DNA of 64,000 nt. It comes from an uncultured Nocardioides sp. (GTDB taxonomy: Bacteria > Actinomycetota > Actinomycetes > Propionibacteriales > Nocardioidaceae). The position numbers and the translations under genes are program-made. Positions 28,166 through 38,755 of this stretch are shown here, piece after piece. Position 1 is the stretch's first letter. Every line of letters starts with the position of its first letter. The stretch spans positions 248,001 through 312,000 of the forward strand of contig NZ_CANKYS010000001.1 in assembly GCF_947488025.1 (NCBI RefSeq). Reading direction: 5' to 3'. Under the pieces are notes generated by a model. That model was not told the origin of the DNA. It saw only the letters and a program-made list of their open reading frames with translations, and did not search any database.

Positions 28166-29215
28166 TCAGCGGCGGCGGAGGAGGGCGACGAGCCCGAGCA
28201 TCGAGGCGGCGCCGGCGGCGAAGGCCGCCTTGGGAGAGGTGCCGCCGGCAGGGGTGGTGGAGAGTACGCCGGGCGCTGCCGCGGCGAGGTCGATGCGGGG
28301 TCCCTCGGGCATCTGGTCGGCGACCCGGTTCGCGTCGCGGAGGGCGCGCGCCTCGGGCGAGGTGTGGGCCCAGGCTGCGGCGAGGACGACGACGCGGGAG
28401 GTGTAGTTGATCCAGATCATCAGGATGAGCGCGATGCCGAAGGCCTGGAACGCCGCGGACTCGGCCGTGGCCTTGAGCAGGAAGGTGGAGAGCTGCTTGA
28501 GGACCTCGAACACGACGGCACCCAGGAGCGATCCGGACCACAGGGACCGGCTGGGGGTGTTCGGCTGGGCGAGCAGGCGGAAGAAGGCGAAGAAGAGCAA
28601 CGTGTTGGCTGCCAGGCCGAGGCCGATCGCCAGCGCCCAGAAGAAGCCCTCCGCGACCACGCCCAGGTCGAGCCACTCCATGATCGGGGTGAGCACCTTG
28701 GTCGCGACGCCGGACACCGCCACGCTCGTGACCAGGATCGAGCCGAGGGCCAGGAGGGCGAGCACGTCACGCAGCTTGCCGAACACGAAGTTCGGTCGCT
28801 CGCGCTCGGGCTCCTCGAAGATCGCCATCAGCGCGGCGCGCATGCCTGAGAGCCAGCCCAGGCCTGAGTAGAGCGTGAGCAGGATGCCGACGCTGAAGAT
28901 CCCCGGCGCGGCGGACTGGAGGGTGTCGAGCGGGACGCCGCTGTCGCCGCCGACCAGGCCGGGGAGGACGGAGTTGGCCGCGTCGACCAGCGTGTCCTCG
29001 GCGCCCTCGTAGACCTCCGTCACCTGTCCGAAGATCGCGAATGCGAGGGCGAGGATCGGGAAGAACGACAGGAACGCGAAGTAGGTCACCGCGGCGGCGA
29101 GGGCGCTGCCGTTGACCTGCCCGTAGTGCTCGACGGCGCGCACGAGGTGGTCGACGACCGGGCGCCGCTCGCGCACACCGGCGACGCGCTCCTTCACGGT
29201 GTCGAGGACCGGCAC
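28166..29215 (-). CDS. YihY/BrkB family inner membrane protein
   Basis: A 349-residue membrane protein of the YihY (formerly RNase BN) family. About six hydrophobic helices are visible; the family segment AAVTYFAFLSFFPILALAFA begins near residue 42, and ALILMIWINYTSRVVVLAAA lies near residue 260. The C-terminal 60 residues are cytoplasmic and Ala/Pro-rich. The family's function is unsettled; it is not an RNase. The GTG start lies 4 nt after the stop of the 2'-5' RNA ligase-like gene, so the two are co-transcribed and coupled. Confidence 0.88.
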   Translation of the reverse strand: MPVLDTVKERVAGVRERRPVVDHLVRAVEHYGQVNGSALAAAVTYFAFLSFFPILALAFAIFGQVTEVYEGAEDTLVDAANSVLPGLVGGDSGVPLDTLQSAAPGIFSVGILLTLYSGLGWLSGMRAALMAIFEEPERERPNFVFGKLRDVLALLALGSILVTSVAVSGVATKVLTPIMEWLDLGVVAEGFFWALAIGLGLAANTLLFFAFFRLLAQPNTPSRSLWSGSLLGAVVFEVLKQLSTFLLKATAESAAFQAFGIALILMIWINYTSRVVVLAAAWAHTSPEARALRDANRVADQMPEGPRIDLAAAAPGVLSTTPAGGTSPKAAFAAGAASMLGLVALLRRR

Positions 29216-29219
29216 CCGC

Positions 29220-29729
29220 TCAGCCCAGCTCGAAGTGGTCGGTGGCCCGCCAGCCGGCGTCGGCGTCGTGGACGTAGAGGCTGAACGCGTCGACGGCGAA
29301 GCGGCACTCGAACTCCGCGAGCTCCGCGAACGCCCGGTCTAGCGCCTCGTCGTCGAGGTGGTGGGCGATGGTGACGTGCGGGTGGTAGGGGTAGTGCAGC
29401 TCGACCTCGAGCGGTCCCTGTCGTACGGCGTCCGCGAGCACCTCGCAACCCGAGATGCCCTCGGCCAGGGTGACGAACACGACGGGCGAGACCGGGCGGA
29501 AGGTGCCGGTGCCGCGCAGGTGGATGTCGAAGCGCGACACGGCGGACGCCGCGTGCGTCAGGTGCGCGCGCACCGTCCGGAGGTCGGCGTCGGGCACCTC
29601 GGTCGGCGGGACCAGCGTGATGTGGGTGGGGATCTGCGTCGCCGTGAGGTCGCCGACGCTGGTCCGGTAGCCCTGGAGCTCGCTCGCCCAGGGCTCGGGA
29701 ATCGCGATCGCTACTCCGATGGTGGGCAC
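29220..29729 (-). CDS. 2'-5' RNA ligase / cyclic phosphodiesterase family protein (2H superfamily)
   Basis: A 169-residue protein with the two HxT motifs of the 2H phosphoesterase fold: THITLVPP near residue 36 and PHVTIAHHL near residue 121. Both catalytic histidines are present, so it should act on 2',3'-cyclic phosphate or 2'-5' linkages in RNA or nucleotides. The GTG at 29729 follows a TAGGGT -10 box by 7 nt; longer upstream frames have no domain content. Operon with YihY. Confidence 0.85.
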   Translation of the reverse strand: MPTIGVAIAIPEPWASELQGYRTSVGDLTATQIPTHITLVPPTEVPDADLRTVRAHLTHAASAVSRFDIHLRGTGTFRPVSPVVFVTLAEGISGCEVLADAVRQGPLEVELHYPYHPHVTIAHHLDDEALDRAFAELAEFECRFAVDAFSLYVHDADAGWRATDHFELG

Positions 29730-29736
29730 CCACGAG

Positions 29737-29742
29737 ACCCTA
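29737..29742 (-). promoter_or_regulatory. -10 box (TAGGGT) for the 2'-5' RNA ligase-like/YihY operon
   Basis: Read on the - strand, TAGGGT ends 7 nt before the GTG start, which suggests a leaderless mRNA and fixes the start codon. Confidence 0.5.
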
Positions 29743-29789
29743 CAGAACCCCGTCGCGGAGCCGATCAGCCCCGTGAAAGGATCTGCCGC

Positions 29790-30845
29790 GTGAGTGACAC
29801 CTTCCGCGCCGCACAGGCTCGCAGCGACGCCATCGAGGAGCAGATGGCCAAGGACCCGGCCTCGCTGCGCATGCTGACCGGGGACCGTCCGACCGGGGCG
29901 TTGCACATCGGCCACTACTTCGGCTCGATCCGCAACCGCCTCCGCCTCCAGGACAGCGGCGCCGAGATCTGGCAGCTGATCGCGGACTACCAGGTGATCA
30001 CCGACCGCGAGGTCGCCGGCGACATCGCCGGCAACGTGCGCAACCTGCTGGTCGACAACATCGCCGCCGGGCTCGACCCGGAGAAGGCGACGATCTTCAC
30101 CCACTCCTCGGTGCCCGCGCTCAACCAGCTGATGCTGCCCTTCCTCAGCCTGGTCAGCGTCGCGGAGCTGCAGCGCAACCCCACCGTCAAGGACGAGGCC
30201 AAGTCGGCCGGCATCACCTCGATCGGCGGGCTGCTGCTCACCTACCCCGTGCACCAGGCCGCGGACATCCTGTTCTGCAAGGCCAACGTCGTGCCGGTCG
30301 GACGTGACCAGCTCCCCCACCTCGAGCAGACGCGCGTGGTCGCGCGCCGCTTCAACGACAGGTACGCCCCGGTGTTCCCAGAGCCGGGTGCGCTGCTGTC
30401 GGAGGCGCCGCTGATCCTCGGCACCGACGGCACCAAGATGAGCAAGTCCAAGGGCAACGTCGTCGAGCTGCGGATGAGCGCCGACGAGACCGCCAAGAAG
30501 CTCAAGGGCGCCAAGACCGACAGCGACCGCGTGATCACCTACGACCCGGATGCCCGCCCGGAGGTCGCCAACCTGCTGACGCTCATCGGCCTGTGCGAGG
30601 GCGTCGACCCGGCGGCGGTCGCCGAGGAGATCGGCGACGGTGGCGGCGGGGCGCTGAAGGGCCGCCTCACCGAGGCGATCAACACCGAGCTCGCCCCGCT
30701 GCGGGCCCGTCGCGCCGAGCTCGAGGCCGACCCCGGCTACCTCGACGAGGTGCTCCGCCGCGGCAACGCCCGTGCCAACGAGGTCGCCGAGGCCACGCTC
30801 GACGAGGTGCGCTCGGCGATGGGCATGGTCTACGGCTGGGCGTGA
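29790..30845 (+). CDS. trpS: Tryptophanyl-tRNA synthetase
   Basis: A 351-residue class I synthetase. The HIGH signature is GALHIGHYFGS and the KMSKS loop is TKMSKSKGNVVEL, both intact. It charges tRNA-Trp in the cytoplasm. The GTG at 29790 is preceded by AAAGGA; an ATG 18 codons later is an alternative start. The gene is 48 nt from, and divergent to, the 2'-5' RNA ligase-like promoter. A convergent hairpin follows its stop. Confidence 0.95.
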   Translation: MSDTFRAAQARSDAIEEQMAKDPASLRMLTGDRPTGALHIGHYFGSIRNRLRLQDSGAEIWQLIADYQVITDREVAGDIAGNVRNLLVDNIAAGLDPEKATIFTHSSVPALNQLMLPFLSLVSVAELQRNPTVKDEAKSAGITSIGGLLLTYPVHQAADILFCKANVVPVGRDQLPHLEQTRVVARRFNDRYAPVFPEPGALLSEAPLILGTDGTKMSKSKGNVVELRMSADETAKKLKGAKTDSDRVITYDPDARPEVANLLTLIGLCEGVDPAAVAEEIGDGGGGALKGRLTEAINTELAPLRARRAELEADPGYLDEVLRRGNARANEVAEATLDEVRSAMGMVYGWA

Positions 30846-30881
30846 GCCCGGCGCACACGCACCGGGCCCACGCCCCGGCTC
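30844..30881. terminator. Imperfect hairpin between convergent trpS and small gene
   Basis: GAGCCCGGCG at 30844 pairs imperfectly with CGCCCCGGCTC ending at 30881. It overlaps both gene ends and may terminate transcription from either side. Confidence 0.35.
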
Positions 30882-31038
30882 AGACGGCCCAGCCCACGTT
30901 CTCCGCGACCAGGTCGGCGGCGGGGTAGATCCCCCGCAGCTCCTCACGTCGTCCCAGTAGGTCGACGACCGCACCGGTGTTGCGGTCGGCGAGCTGGCGG
31001 CGGCGCTCCATCTGGCGCGCGATCTTGTCCTCGTCCAT
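30880..31038 (-). CDS. Small hypothetical protein, 52 residues
   Basis: The frame starts at ATG 31038 with a strong GGAGGGG 5-11 nt upstream. The product MDEDKIARQMERRRQLADRN continues to a C-terminal AADLVAENVGWAV. It is highly charged, helix-forming in its first 30 residues, and has no membrane segment or cysteines. The tight ribosome binding site and clean convergent layout with trpS argue that it is translated. Not recognised. Confidence 0.6.
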   Translation of the reverse strand: MDEDKIARQMERRRQLADRNTGAVVDLLGRREELRGIYPAADLVAENVGWAV

Positions 31039-31176
31039 GACGTTCCCCTCCGGAAGATCTGGGGCGGACTGCCCGCCCCTCATGGATTGGATCGTTACAA
31101 GTCCGGGCTACGCCACAGTTCCGCCCGTGTTAACACCACGCAACATCATCGGGAAGGTCGTGCACCGCCGCGCGGT

Positions 31177-32433
31177 TCAGGCGCGTACGGCGTCCCGTCC
31201 CCGCACGTGGAGGGCGGCCGACAGCAGCAGGATGGCCACCCCGGCGACCGAGAGGACGAGCCCGACCAGGGCGGGGGCACGGAGTCCCCAGCCGGCCGCG
31301 ATGACCAGGCCGCCCAGCCACGCGCCGAGCGCGTTGGCGATGTTGAGCGAGGCGTGGTTCATGGCGGCACCGAGTGTCTGGGCATCGCCCGCCACGTCCA
31401 TCAGCCGCAGCTGGAGGTTGACGACCAGCACCGAGCCGAGCGTGGTGATGAGGAAGACGACCGGCAGGGCGGCCCAGCCGTGGGGCGCGGCGACCCAGAA
31501 GGCCAGCATCGTGAAGGCCATGCCGACGCCACCGATGATGAGCGAGCGGAAGATCGACCAGTCAGCCATGATCCCGGCCAGCCAGGTGCCGGCCACCATG
31601 CCGAGGCCGAAGGAGAGCAGGAAGACGGGCACCGCCTTCTCCCCCAGCCCTGCGACGTCGGTGACCACCGGGGCGATGTAGGTGTAGACGGCGAACATGC
31701 CGCCGAACCCGACGGCGCCCGCGAGCAGGGTCAGCCAGACCTGCGGCACCTTGAAGGCCGACAGCTCGCGGCGCCCGCTCGCACCCGGGTCGCCGGGGAC
31801 CGACGGCACGAGCCAGACGACGAGCCCGAGGGTCAGCACGGCGAGCCCGCCGGCCGCCCAGAACGCCGCCCGCCAGCCGAGCTCCTGGCCCAGGACCGTC
31901 GCTGCGGGTACGCCGATGACGTTGGCGACCGACAGGCCGAGCATCACCAGCGAGACCGCGCGCCCCTTGTGCGAGGGCCGCGCCATGCTGGCAGCGACCA
32001 GGGAGGCGACGCCGAAGTAGGCACCGTGCGGCAGCCCGGCGGCGAAGCGGGCGACCATCAGCTGCTCGTAGGACGTCGCGAGCGCGCTCACCGCGTTGCC
32101 GACGGCGAAGGCCGCCATCAGGGCCACCAGCAGGGCCCGCCGCGGGAGCCGCGCACCGAGGAACGCCAGCACCGGCGCGCCGACGACCACACCGACGGCG
32201 TACGCCGAGATGACGTGCCCGCCGGTGGGGATCGAGACGTCCACGCCGGCGGCGATCTGGGGCAGCAGGCCCATCGTGACGAACTCGGTGGTGCCGATCG
32301 CGAAGCCGCCCATCGCCAGCGCGAGGACCGCGAGGCCGAAGTGGCGCGCGGTCACCGCCGGCACGTCGACGTCGCCGGAGCGGCTGCCGGAGGGGTCGGC
32401 GGGTGGAGCGGAGGTCTCGGCAGTCGTCGTCAT
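31177..32433 (-). CDS. MFS transporter, DHA1-type (AraJ/CmlR-like)
   Basis: A 418-residue polytopic protein with about 12 hydrophobic helices, giving two six-helix halves. The loop FLGARLPRRALLVALMAAF after helix 2 fits the MFS signature. ARFAAGLPHGAYFGVASLVA is typical of the arabinose-efflux/chloramphenicol-resistance branch of DHA1. It probably exports a drug or sugar by proton antiport. I start at the ATG giving MTTTAETS; an ATG four codons earlier is possible. The first 20 residues are Pro/Ser/Asp-rich. Substrate cannot be deduced. Confidence 0.88.
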   Translation of the reverse strand: MTTTAETSAPPADPSGSRSGDVDVPAVTARHFGLAVLALAMGGFAIGTTEFVTMGLLPQIAAGVDVSIPTGGHVISAYAVGVVVGAPVLAFLGARLPRRALLVALMAAFAVGNAVSALATSYEQLMVARFAAGLPHGAYFGVASLVAASMARPSHKGRAVSLVMLGLSVANVIGVPAATVLGQELGWRAAFWAAGGLAVLTLGLVVWLVPSVPGDPGASGRRELSAFKVPQVWLTLLAGAVGFGGMFAVYTYIAPVVTDVAGLGEKAVPVFLLSFGLGMVAGTWLAGIMADWSIFRSLIIGGVGMAFTMLAFWVAAPHGWAALPVVFLITTLGSVLVVNLQLRLMDVAGDAQTLGAAMNHASLNIANALGAWLGGLVIAAGWGLRAPALVGLVLSVAGVAILLLSAALHVRGRDAVRA

Positions 32434-32506
32434 CACCTGGCGCAAGAAGGGGCGCAGCCGGTTTTGTTCCCCGGCACCGGCGCGTCGGCGCGGGAGGTGG
32501 CCGGGA

Positions 32507-32848
32507 TCACGCCGAGCCGACCCAGCGGAGGACGAGGCCGAAGCCCAGGATGATCGCGACGTGCAGCACGAGCATGCGCGGGTAGGGCTGCCACATGGCC
32601 GTGGTGGCGGAGACCCGCCACCGCTCCCCGCCGTCGTACCAGTTGATCCACAGCGAGCCGACGTGGCTCAGCGCGAGGGTCAGCCCGGCCAGCAGCCACA
32701 TGCCCGGGTGCAGGTCGCCGCCCGCCAGGAAGGCCATGACGAAGGCGAACACGCCGTGGACGAGCGTGAAGATGCCGTAGTGGAGGGCGAAGAAGAACGA
32801 CAGTGCCCCGGCGTCGGAGGCGTCGACGGGCTTGCCGTTGAGGGTCAT
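32507..32848 (-). CDS. DUF6498-like membrane protein, probably N-terminally truncated
   Basis: A 113-residue membrane protein with three hydrophobic helices, starting MTLNGKPVDASDAGALSFFF. HYGIFTLVHGVFAF and WINWYDGGERWR match the C-terminal half of DUF6498 proteins as I remember them. In the same frame just upstream (to about 32930) the DNA reads IENVSCWAITIVKVRTA, resembling the second helix of that family, but no start codon precedes it. It may be a 5'-truncated copy that still has an internal ATG, or a fragment no longer made. No ribosome binding site is obvious. It lies downstream of the icd terminator. Confidence 0.5.
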   Translation of the reverse strand: MTLNGKPVDASDAGALSFFFALHYGIFTLVHGVFAFVMAFLAGGDLHPGMWLLAGLTLALSHVGSLWINWYDGGERWRVSATTAMWQPYPRMLVLHVAIILGFGLVLRWVGSA

Positions 32849-32936
32849 CCGTCCCGCACCGGGCGTGGCGGGGCCGCGCGCGGTGCGGACCTTGACGATG
32901 GTGATCGCCCAGCAGGAGACGTTCTCGATCCGAGGA

Positions 32937-32966
32937 GAGCAGGGGCGCGCGCGGCGGCCCCTGCTC
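32937..32966 (-). terminator. Terminator hairpin after icd
   Basis: GAGCAGGGGC (32937-32946) pairs perfectly with GCCCCTGCTC (32957-32966), 32 nt beyond the icd stop on the - strand. The stem is symmetrical and could work in either direction. Confidence 0.7.
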
Positions 32967-32997
32967 CCCCGTGGTCATGTCGTGGTGGTGTGCGTGC

Positions 32998-35328
<2,331 letters not shown>

Positions 35329-35329
35329 C

Positions 35330-35335
35330 TAGGCT
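35330..35335 (+). promoter_or_regulatory. -10 box (TAGGCT) for the MIP channel gene
   Basis: TAGGCT would start transcription near 35342, leaving a leader of about 43 nt that includes a GGAGGG ribosome binding site before the ATG at 35385. Confidence 0.4.
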
Positions 35336-35384
35336 CAGCACGGCCTACGAGGGGTATGGCCACCCGACCCTGGAGGGACGCGCG

Positions 35385-36515
35385 ATGAGCGACACCGTCG
35401 AAGACACACCGACCACCGGACAGAAGTTCACCGCCGAGGCACTGGGCACCTTCGTGCTCGTCTTCTTCGGCTGCGGCGCCGCCGTCTACAGCGGGGGCGA
35501 CCTCGTCGCCACGGGTCTGACCTTCGGCCTCACCGTCGTGGTGATGGCCTACGCCGTCGGGCGCGTCTCGGGCGGTCACTTCAACCCGGCCGTCACGCTG
35601 GGCGCCGTCCTGGGCGGCCGGTTGCCGTGGAGCCAGGTCGGCCTCTACATGGCCGCCCAGCTGCTCGGCGCCCTCGTCGCCGGAGCCGTGCTCTTCGGCC
35701 TCGGTCACGGCTTCGACGGCTTCGTCGCCGAGGGCAACATGGGCCAGAACTTCTTCGGCGACCAGGGCTCCGGCTTCGCCTGGTGGGCCGCCCTGCTGCT
35801 CGAGGTGGTGATGACCGCGGTGTTCCTGTGGGTCATCCTCGCCGTCACCGACGCGCGCAACGACGTCAACGTCGCCCTCGGCCCGCTCGCGATCGGCCTC
35901 ACGCTCAGCATGCTCCACTTCCTCGCCATCCCCCTGACCGGTACGTCGGTCAACCCGGCCCGCTCGATCGGCGTCGGCGTCTTCGCCGGCACCGACGCGA
36001 TCATCCAGCTCTGGCTCTTCGTGCTCGCACCGCTGCTCGGCGCGGCGATCGCCGGCCTCACCTACCCCGTCCTCTTCGGCCAGGGCTCCGAGCCGGTCGC
36101 CGGCTCGGGCCTCAACTTCGGCGGCGGCAAGAAGGACCAGTACGTCCCGGGCAACTACGAGGCCCAGTGGAACCAGGGCCAGCCGGGCAGCTGGGGCCAG
36201 CCCGGTGCCGCGTGGGGCGCTCCCCCGCAGCAGCAGTGGGGCCAGCCCGGCCAGCAGCAGCCCGACCCGGCCTACGGCGCACCGCAGGCCGCTCCCCCGC
36301 AGCAGCAGCCGGGCCAGCCCGGCCAGTGGGGGCAGCCCGCGCCGCAGCAGCCGGCCCAGCCCGGTCAGCCCCAGCCCGGCCAGTGGGGCGCACCCCAGCA
36401 GCCCGGCCAGCAGCCCCAGCAGCAGCCGCAGCAGCCCGGGCAGAGCGCTCCCGGGCACTGGGGCAACCCCGAGGGTGACGACGACGGCCGCACCCAGGTG
36501 CGCCGCCCCGACTGA
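35385..36515 (+). CDS. MIP family channel (aquaporin/glycerol facilitator) with long Gln/Pro/Gly tail
   Basis: A 376-residue protein. Residues about 10-245 form a normal six-helix aquaporin with both NPA boxes: GGHFNPAVTLG and GTSVNPARSIG. The Arg after the second NPA is retained. Residues about 250-376 are a low-complexity tail made of irregular QPGQWGQP/PQQQPGQPG repeats, ending in charged NPEGDDDGRTQVRRPD. Usual aquaporins end near residue 250, so about a third of this protein is extra, probably disordered and cytoplasmic. The domain suggests water or small neutral solute transport; selectivity cannot be read here. GGAGGG precedes the ATG. Confidence 0.88.
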   Translation: MSDTVEDTPTTGQKFTAEALGTFVLVFFGCGAAVYSGGDLVATGLTFGLTVVVMAYAVGRVSGGHFNPAVTLGAVLGGRLPWSQVGLYMAAQLLGALVAGAVLFGLGHGFDGFVAEGNMGQNFFGDQGSGFAWWAALLLEVVMTAVFLWVILAVTDARNDVNVALGPLAIGLTLSMLHFLAIPLTGTSVNPARSIGVGVFAGTDAIIQLWLFVLAPLLGAAIAGLTYPVLFGQGSEPVAGSGLNFGGGKKDQYVPGNYEAQWNQGQPGSWGQPGAAWGAPPQQQWGQPGQQQPDPAYGAPQAAPPQQQPGQPGQWGQPAPQQPAQPGQPQPGQWGAPQQPGQQPQQQPQQPGQSAPGHWGNPEGDDDGRTQVRRPD

Positions 36516-36522
36516 CCCCGGC

Positions 36523-36540
36523 CGGCGCTGGCCAGCGCCG
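36523..36540. terminator. 18-bp perfect palindrome between convergent genes
   Basis: CGGCGCTGGCCAGCGCCG lies 8 nt after the channel stop and 6 nt before the lipoprotein stop. It can form a short GC hairpin in either transcript and is a likely bidirectional terminator. Confidence 0.5.
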
Positions 36541-36545
36541 ACCGA

Positions 36546-37223
36546 CTAGCCCTCGACCAGCTCGGCCGTCCAGCCGGCGTCGAGGTCCTCGAGCCCGACG
36601 AGGCCGACACCCTTCTCGTACACCGTGCGGGTCGTGGTGCCGGCCTCGTCGAGCAGCTGCACCATCTCGCTGGACTGGTCCTCGATGGTGGCGCTGGCGC
36701 GCGGCAGGCCGGGGACGTCGTACGACAGCCAGCCGTCGCCGAGCCGCGGGTCGGCGGGCATCGCGAGACCGGCCTCCGCGCCGTCCTCGGCGGCGCGCCA
36801 GGACGACGCGGCGGAGTCGGCGCCGACCAGCCACACGTTGCCGGCCTCGTCCTGGGCGTAGAGGTGCGTCTCGACGGTGGTCGTGCCGTCGCCGGGGTCG
36901 GTCGTGGTCTCCACCGCCGTCGCGGCGAGACCCGCGACCGGGACCGTGCCGTCGAGCACGTCCACCACCATCCGGCCCGTCGTGCGTCCGTCCTCGGTGA
37001 GGTCGTAGGTCATGCGCGTGCCCGGCTCGAGCGGCAGCCACGGATTGTCGACGTCGTCCACGAAGTCCGCGGGCGCGGGGGTCGGCGTGGGGATGACGAG
37101 GCCGTTGATGCCCAGTGATTCGTAGGGCTCGGGCTGGCCGATGCCCGCGCACCCGGAGGTCCCCAGCAGGAGGCCCGTCGCGAGCGCTGCGACCGCCAGC
37201 GGGCGGCGTACGGCTCCAGACAT
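36546..37223 (-). CDS. Putative secreted lipoprotein
   Basis: A 225-residue protein with a lipoprotein signal peptide: positive SGAVRRP, hydrophobic core [13 protein letters not shown] and a lipobox-like TSGC with Cys25. A Pro/Thr linker leads to [20 protein letters not shown], which begins a beta-rich domain. Later segments include [16 protein letters not shown] and [11 protein letters not shown]. The NPWLPLxPGTxxxY and W-YAQD-GNVW pattern is shared by actinobacterial exported proteins of unknown role. Start chosen at the second ATG because it begins the signal peptide properly; an ATG four codons upstream is possible. Confidence 0.75.
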   Translation of the reverse strand: MSGAVRRPLAVAALATGLLLGTSGCAGIGQPEPYESLGINGLVIPTPTPAPADFVDDVDNPWLPLEPGTRMTYDLTEDGRTTGRMVVDVLDGTVPVAGLAATAVETTTDPGDGTTTVETHLYAQDEAGNVWLVGADSAASSWRAAEDGAEAGLAMPADPRLGDGWLSYDVPGLPRASATIEDQSSEMVQLLDEAGTTTRTVYEKGVGLVGLEDLDAGWTAELVEG

Positions 37224-37254
37224 GGGCGCCAGCATGCCAGCCGCACCGCGCTGC

Positions 37255-37260
37255 TAGCGT
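37255..37260 (+). promoter_or_regulatory. -10 box (TAGCGT) for mdh
   Basis: TAGCGT is followed by a leader of about 45 nt with GAGGAG ahead of the GTG at 37313, so this gene is not leaderless. Confidence 0.4.
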
Positions 37261-37312
37261 CAGCGGGACAACCCGGAACAGATCCGAGACACCCTCACGA
37301 GGAGTACGAACC

Positions 37313-38299
37313 GTGACCTCCGAACCTCTCAAGGTGGCCGTCACCGGCGCCGCCGGCCAGATCGGCTACAGCCTGCTCTTCCGCCTCGCCAGCGGTGCAC
37401 TGGCCGCGGACCGCCCGATCGAGCTGCGGCTGCTCGAGATCGAGCCCGCCCTCAAGGCGCTCGAGGGCGTCGTCATGGAGCTCGACGACTGCGCGTTCCC
37501 GAACCTCGCCGGCGTGCAGATCGGCTCGGACGCCGAGAAGATCTTCGACGGCGTCAACCTCGCCCTCCTCGTCGGCGCGCGCCCGCGCGGCCCCGGCATG
37601 GAGCGTGGCGACCTGCTCTCGGCCAACGGCGCGATCTTCACCGCGCAGGGCAAGGCCCTCAACGCCGTCGCCGCCGACGACGTACGCATCGGTGTCACCG
37701 GCAACCCGGCCAACACCAACGCCCTCATCGCGATGACCAACGCGCCCGACATCCCCCGCGAGCGCTTCTCGGCCCTGACCCGCCTCGACCACAACCGCGC
37801 GATCAGCCAGCTCGCGGCGAAGACCGGCGCGAAGGTCACCGACATCAAGAAGATGACGATCTGGGGCAACCACTCGGCGACCCAGTACCCCGACCTCTTC
37901 CATGCCGAGGTCAACGGCAAGAACGCCGCCGAGGCCGTCGGCGACCAGGCCTGGCTCGAGAACGACTTCATCCCGACCGTCGCCAAGCGCGGCGCCGCGA
38001 TCATCGACGCGCGTGGCTCCTCCTCGGCCGCCTCGGCCGCGTCGGCCACGATCGACGCCGCCCGCGACTGGCTCTTCGGCTCGGCGCAGGACGACTGGGT
38101 GTCGATGGCGGTCGTGTCCACGGGCGAGTACGACGTCCCCGAGGGCCTGATCTCCTCCTTCCCGGTCACCACCTCCGGCGGCGACTGGTCGATCGTCGAG
38201 GGCCTCGAGATCGACGACTTCTCGCGCGCCCGGATCGACGCCTCGACCGCCGAGCTCGCCGACGAGCGCAAGGCCGTCACGGAGCTCGGCCTGATCTGA
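37313..38299 (+). CDS. mdh: Malate dehydrogenase
   Basis: A 328-residue NAD-dependent enzyme of the long cytosolic-type MDH group used by Actinobacteria. The nucleotide fold starts [20 protein letters not shown]. The catalytic region has [13 protein letters not shown] and the active-site His in [14 protein letters not shown]. It interconverts malate and oxaloacetate. GTG start with GAGGAG upstream; in-frame codons further upstream lie across the promoter and are not used. A hairpin terminator follows. Confidence 0.95.
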   Translation: MTSEPLKVAVTGAAGQIGYSLLFRLASGALAADRPIELRLLEIEPALKALEGVVMELDDCAFPNLAGVQIGSDAEKIFDGVNLALLVGARPRGPGMERGDLLSANGAIFTAQGKALNAVAADDVRIGVTGNPANTNALIAMTNAPDIPRERFSALTRLDHNRAISQLAAKTGAKVTDIKKMTIWGNHSATQYPDLFHAEVNGKNAAEAVGDQAWLENDFIPTVAKRGAAIIDARGSSSAASAASATIDAARDWLFGSAQDDWVSMAVVSTGEYDVPEGLISSFPVTTSGGDWSIVEGLEIDDFSRARIDASTAELADERKAVTELGLI

Positions 38300-38307
38300 T
38301 CCAAGAC

Positions 38308-38345
38308 GACGGCCGGGCACTCCTTCGCGGGGGTGCCCGGCCGTC
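38308..38345 (+). terminator. Terminator hairpin after mdh
   Basis: GACGGCCGGGCAC (38308-38320) pairs with GTGCCCGGCCGTC (38333-38345), followed by TTCCT. It starts 8 nt past the mdh stop and also faces the convergent DUF3017 gene. Confidence 0.75.
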
Positions 38346-38358
38346 TTCCTGGTTTCGC

Positions 38359-38754
38359 CTAGAAGCCCCCGGGCTGGTCCGGGATGGATCCGGCGAGGAA
38401 GATCAGCAGCCCGCCGAGCACGATGAGCACGGCCGCGTCGAGCACCTTGTGGCGTACGGCGAGCATGCCGGCGTCGCGGCGGCGCAGCACCAGCCGGACG
38501 GCGGTGGCGAAGATCAGCGCCCCACCCATCAGCCGGATGCCGGTGCGCCACTCGTCGAGCGCCACGACGACCAGGGACGCCCCGACCACGCCGAGGACGA
38601 GCAGGTAGAACGCGCCCCCGATCGTCGAGGGGTAGCGACGCGGTTCGTCGGGGTCCTCCGGCGGTGGCTCCGCCGAGACCGGTGCGACCGACTCGGGGGG
38701 CTCGACGTGCGGGTCGGCCCGTTCGGGGCGCTCGGGGTTCTCGGGGTCGGCCAT
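38359..38754 (-). CDS. DUF3017 domain-containing membrane protein
   Basis: A 131-residue protein. The first 45 residues are acidic, Pro/Glu-rich and probably cytoplasmic. Three hydrophobic helices follow, with IGGAFYLLVLGVVGASLVVV and RDAGMLAVRHKVLDAAVLIV, the conserved DUF3017 loop (RxAGMLxVRxxxxD). Function unknown. Its ATG comes one base after the folD stop, so the two are coupled; this folD-DUF3017 pairing is common in Actinobacteria. Confidence 0.85.
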   Translation of the reverse strand: MADPENPERPERADPHVEPPESVAPVSAEPPPEDPDEPRRYPSTIGGAFYLLVLGVVGASLVVVALDEWRTGIRLMGGALIFATAVRLVLRRRDAGMLAVRHKVLDAAVLIVLGGLLIFLAGSIPDQPGGF

Positions 38755-38755
38755 G

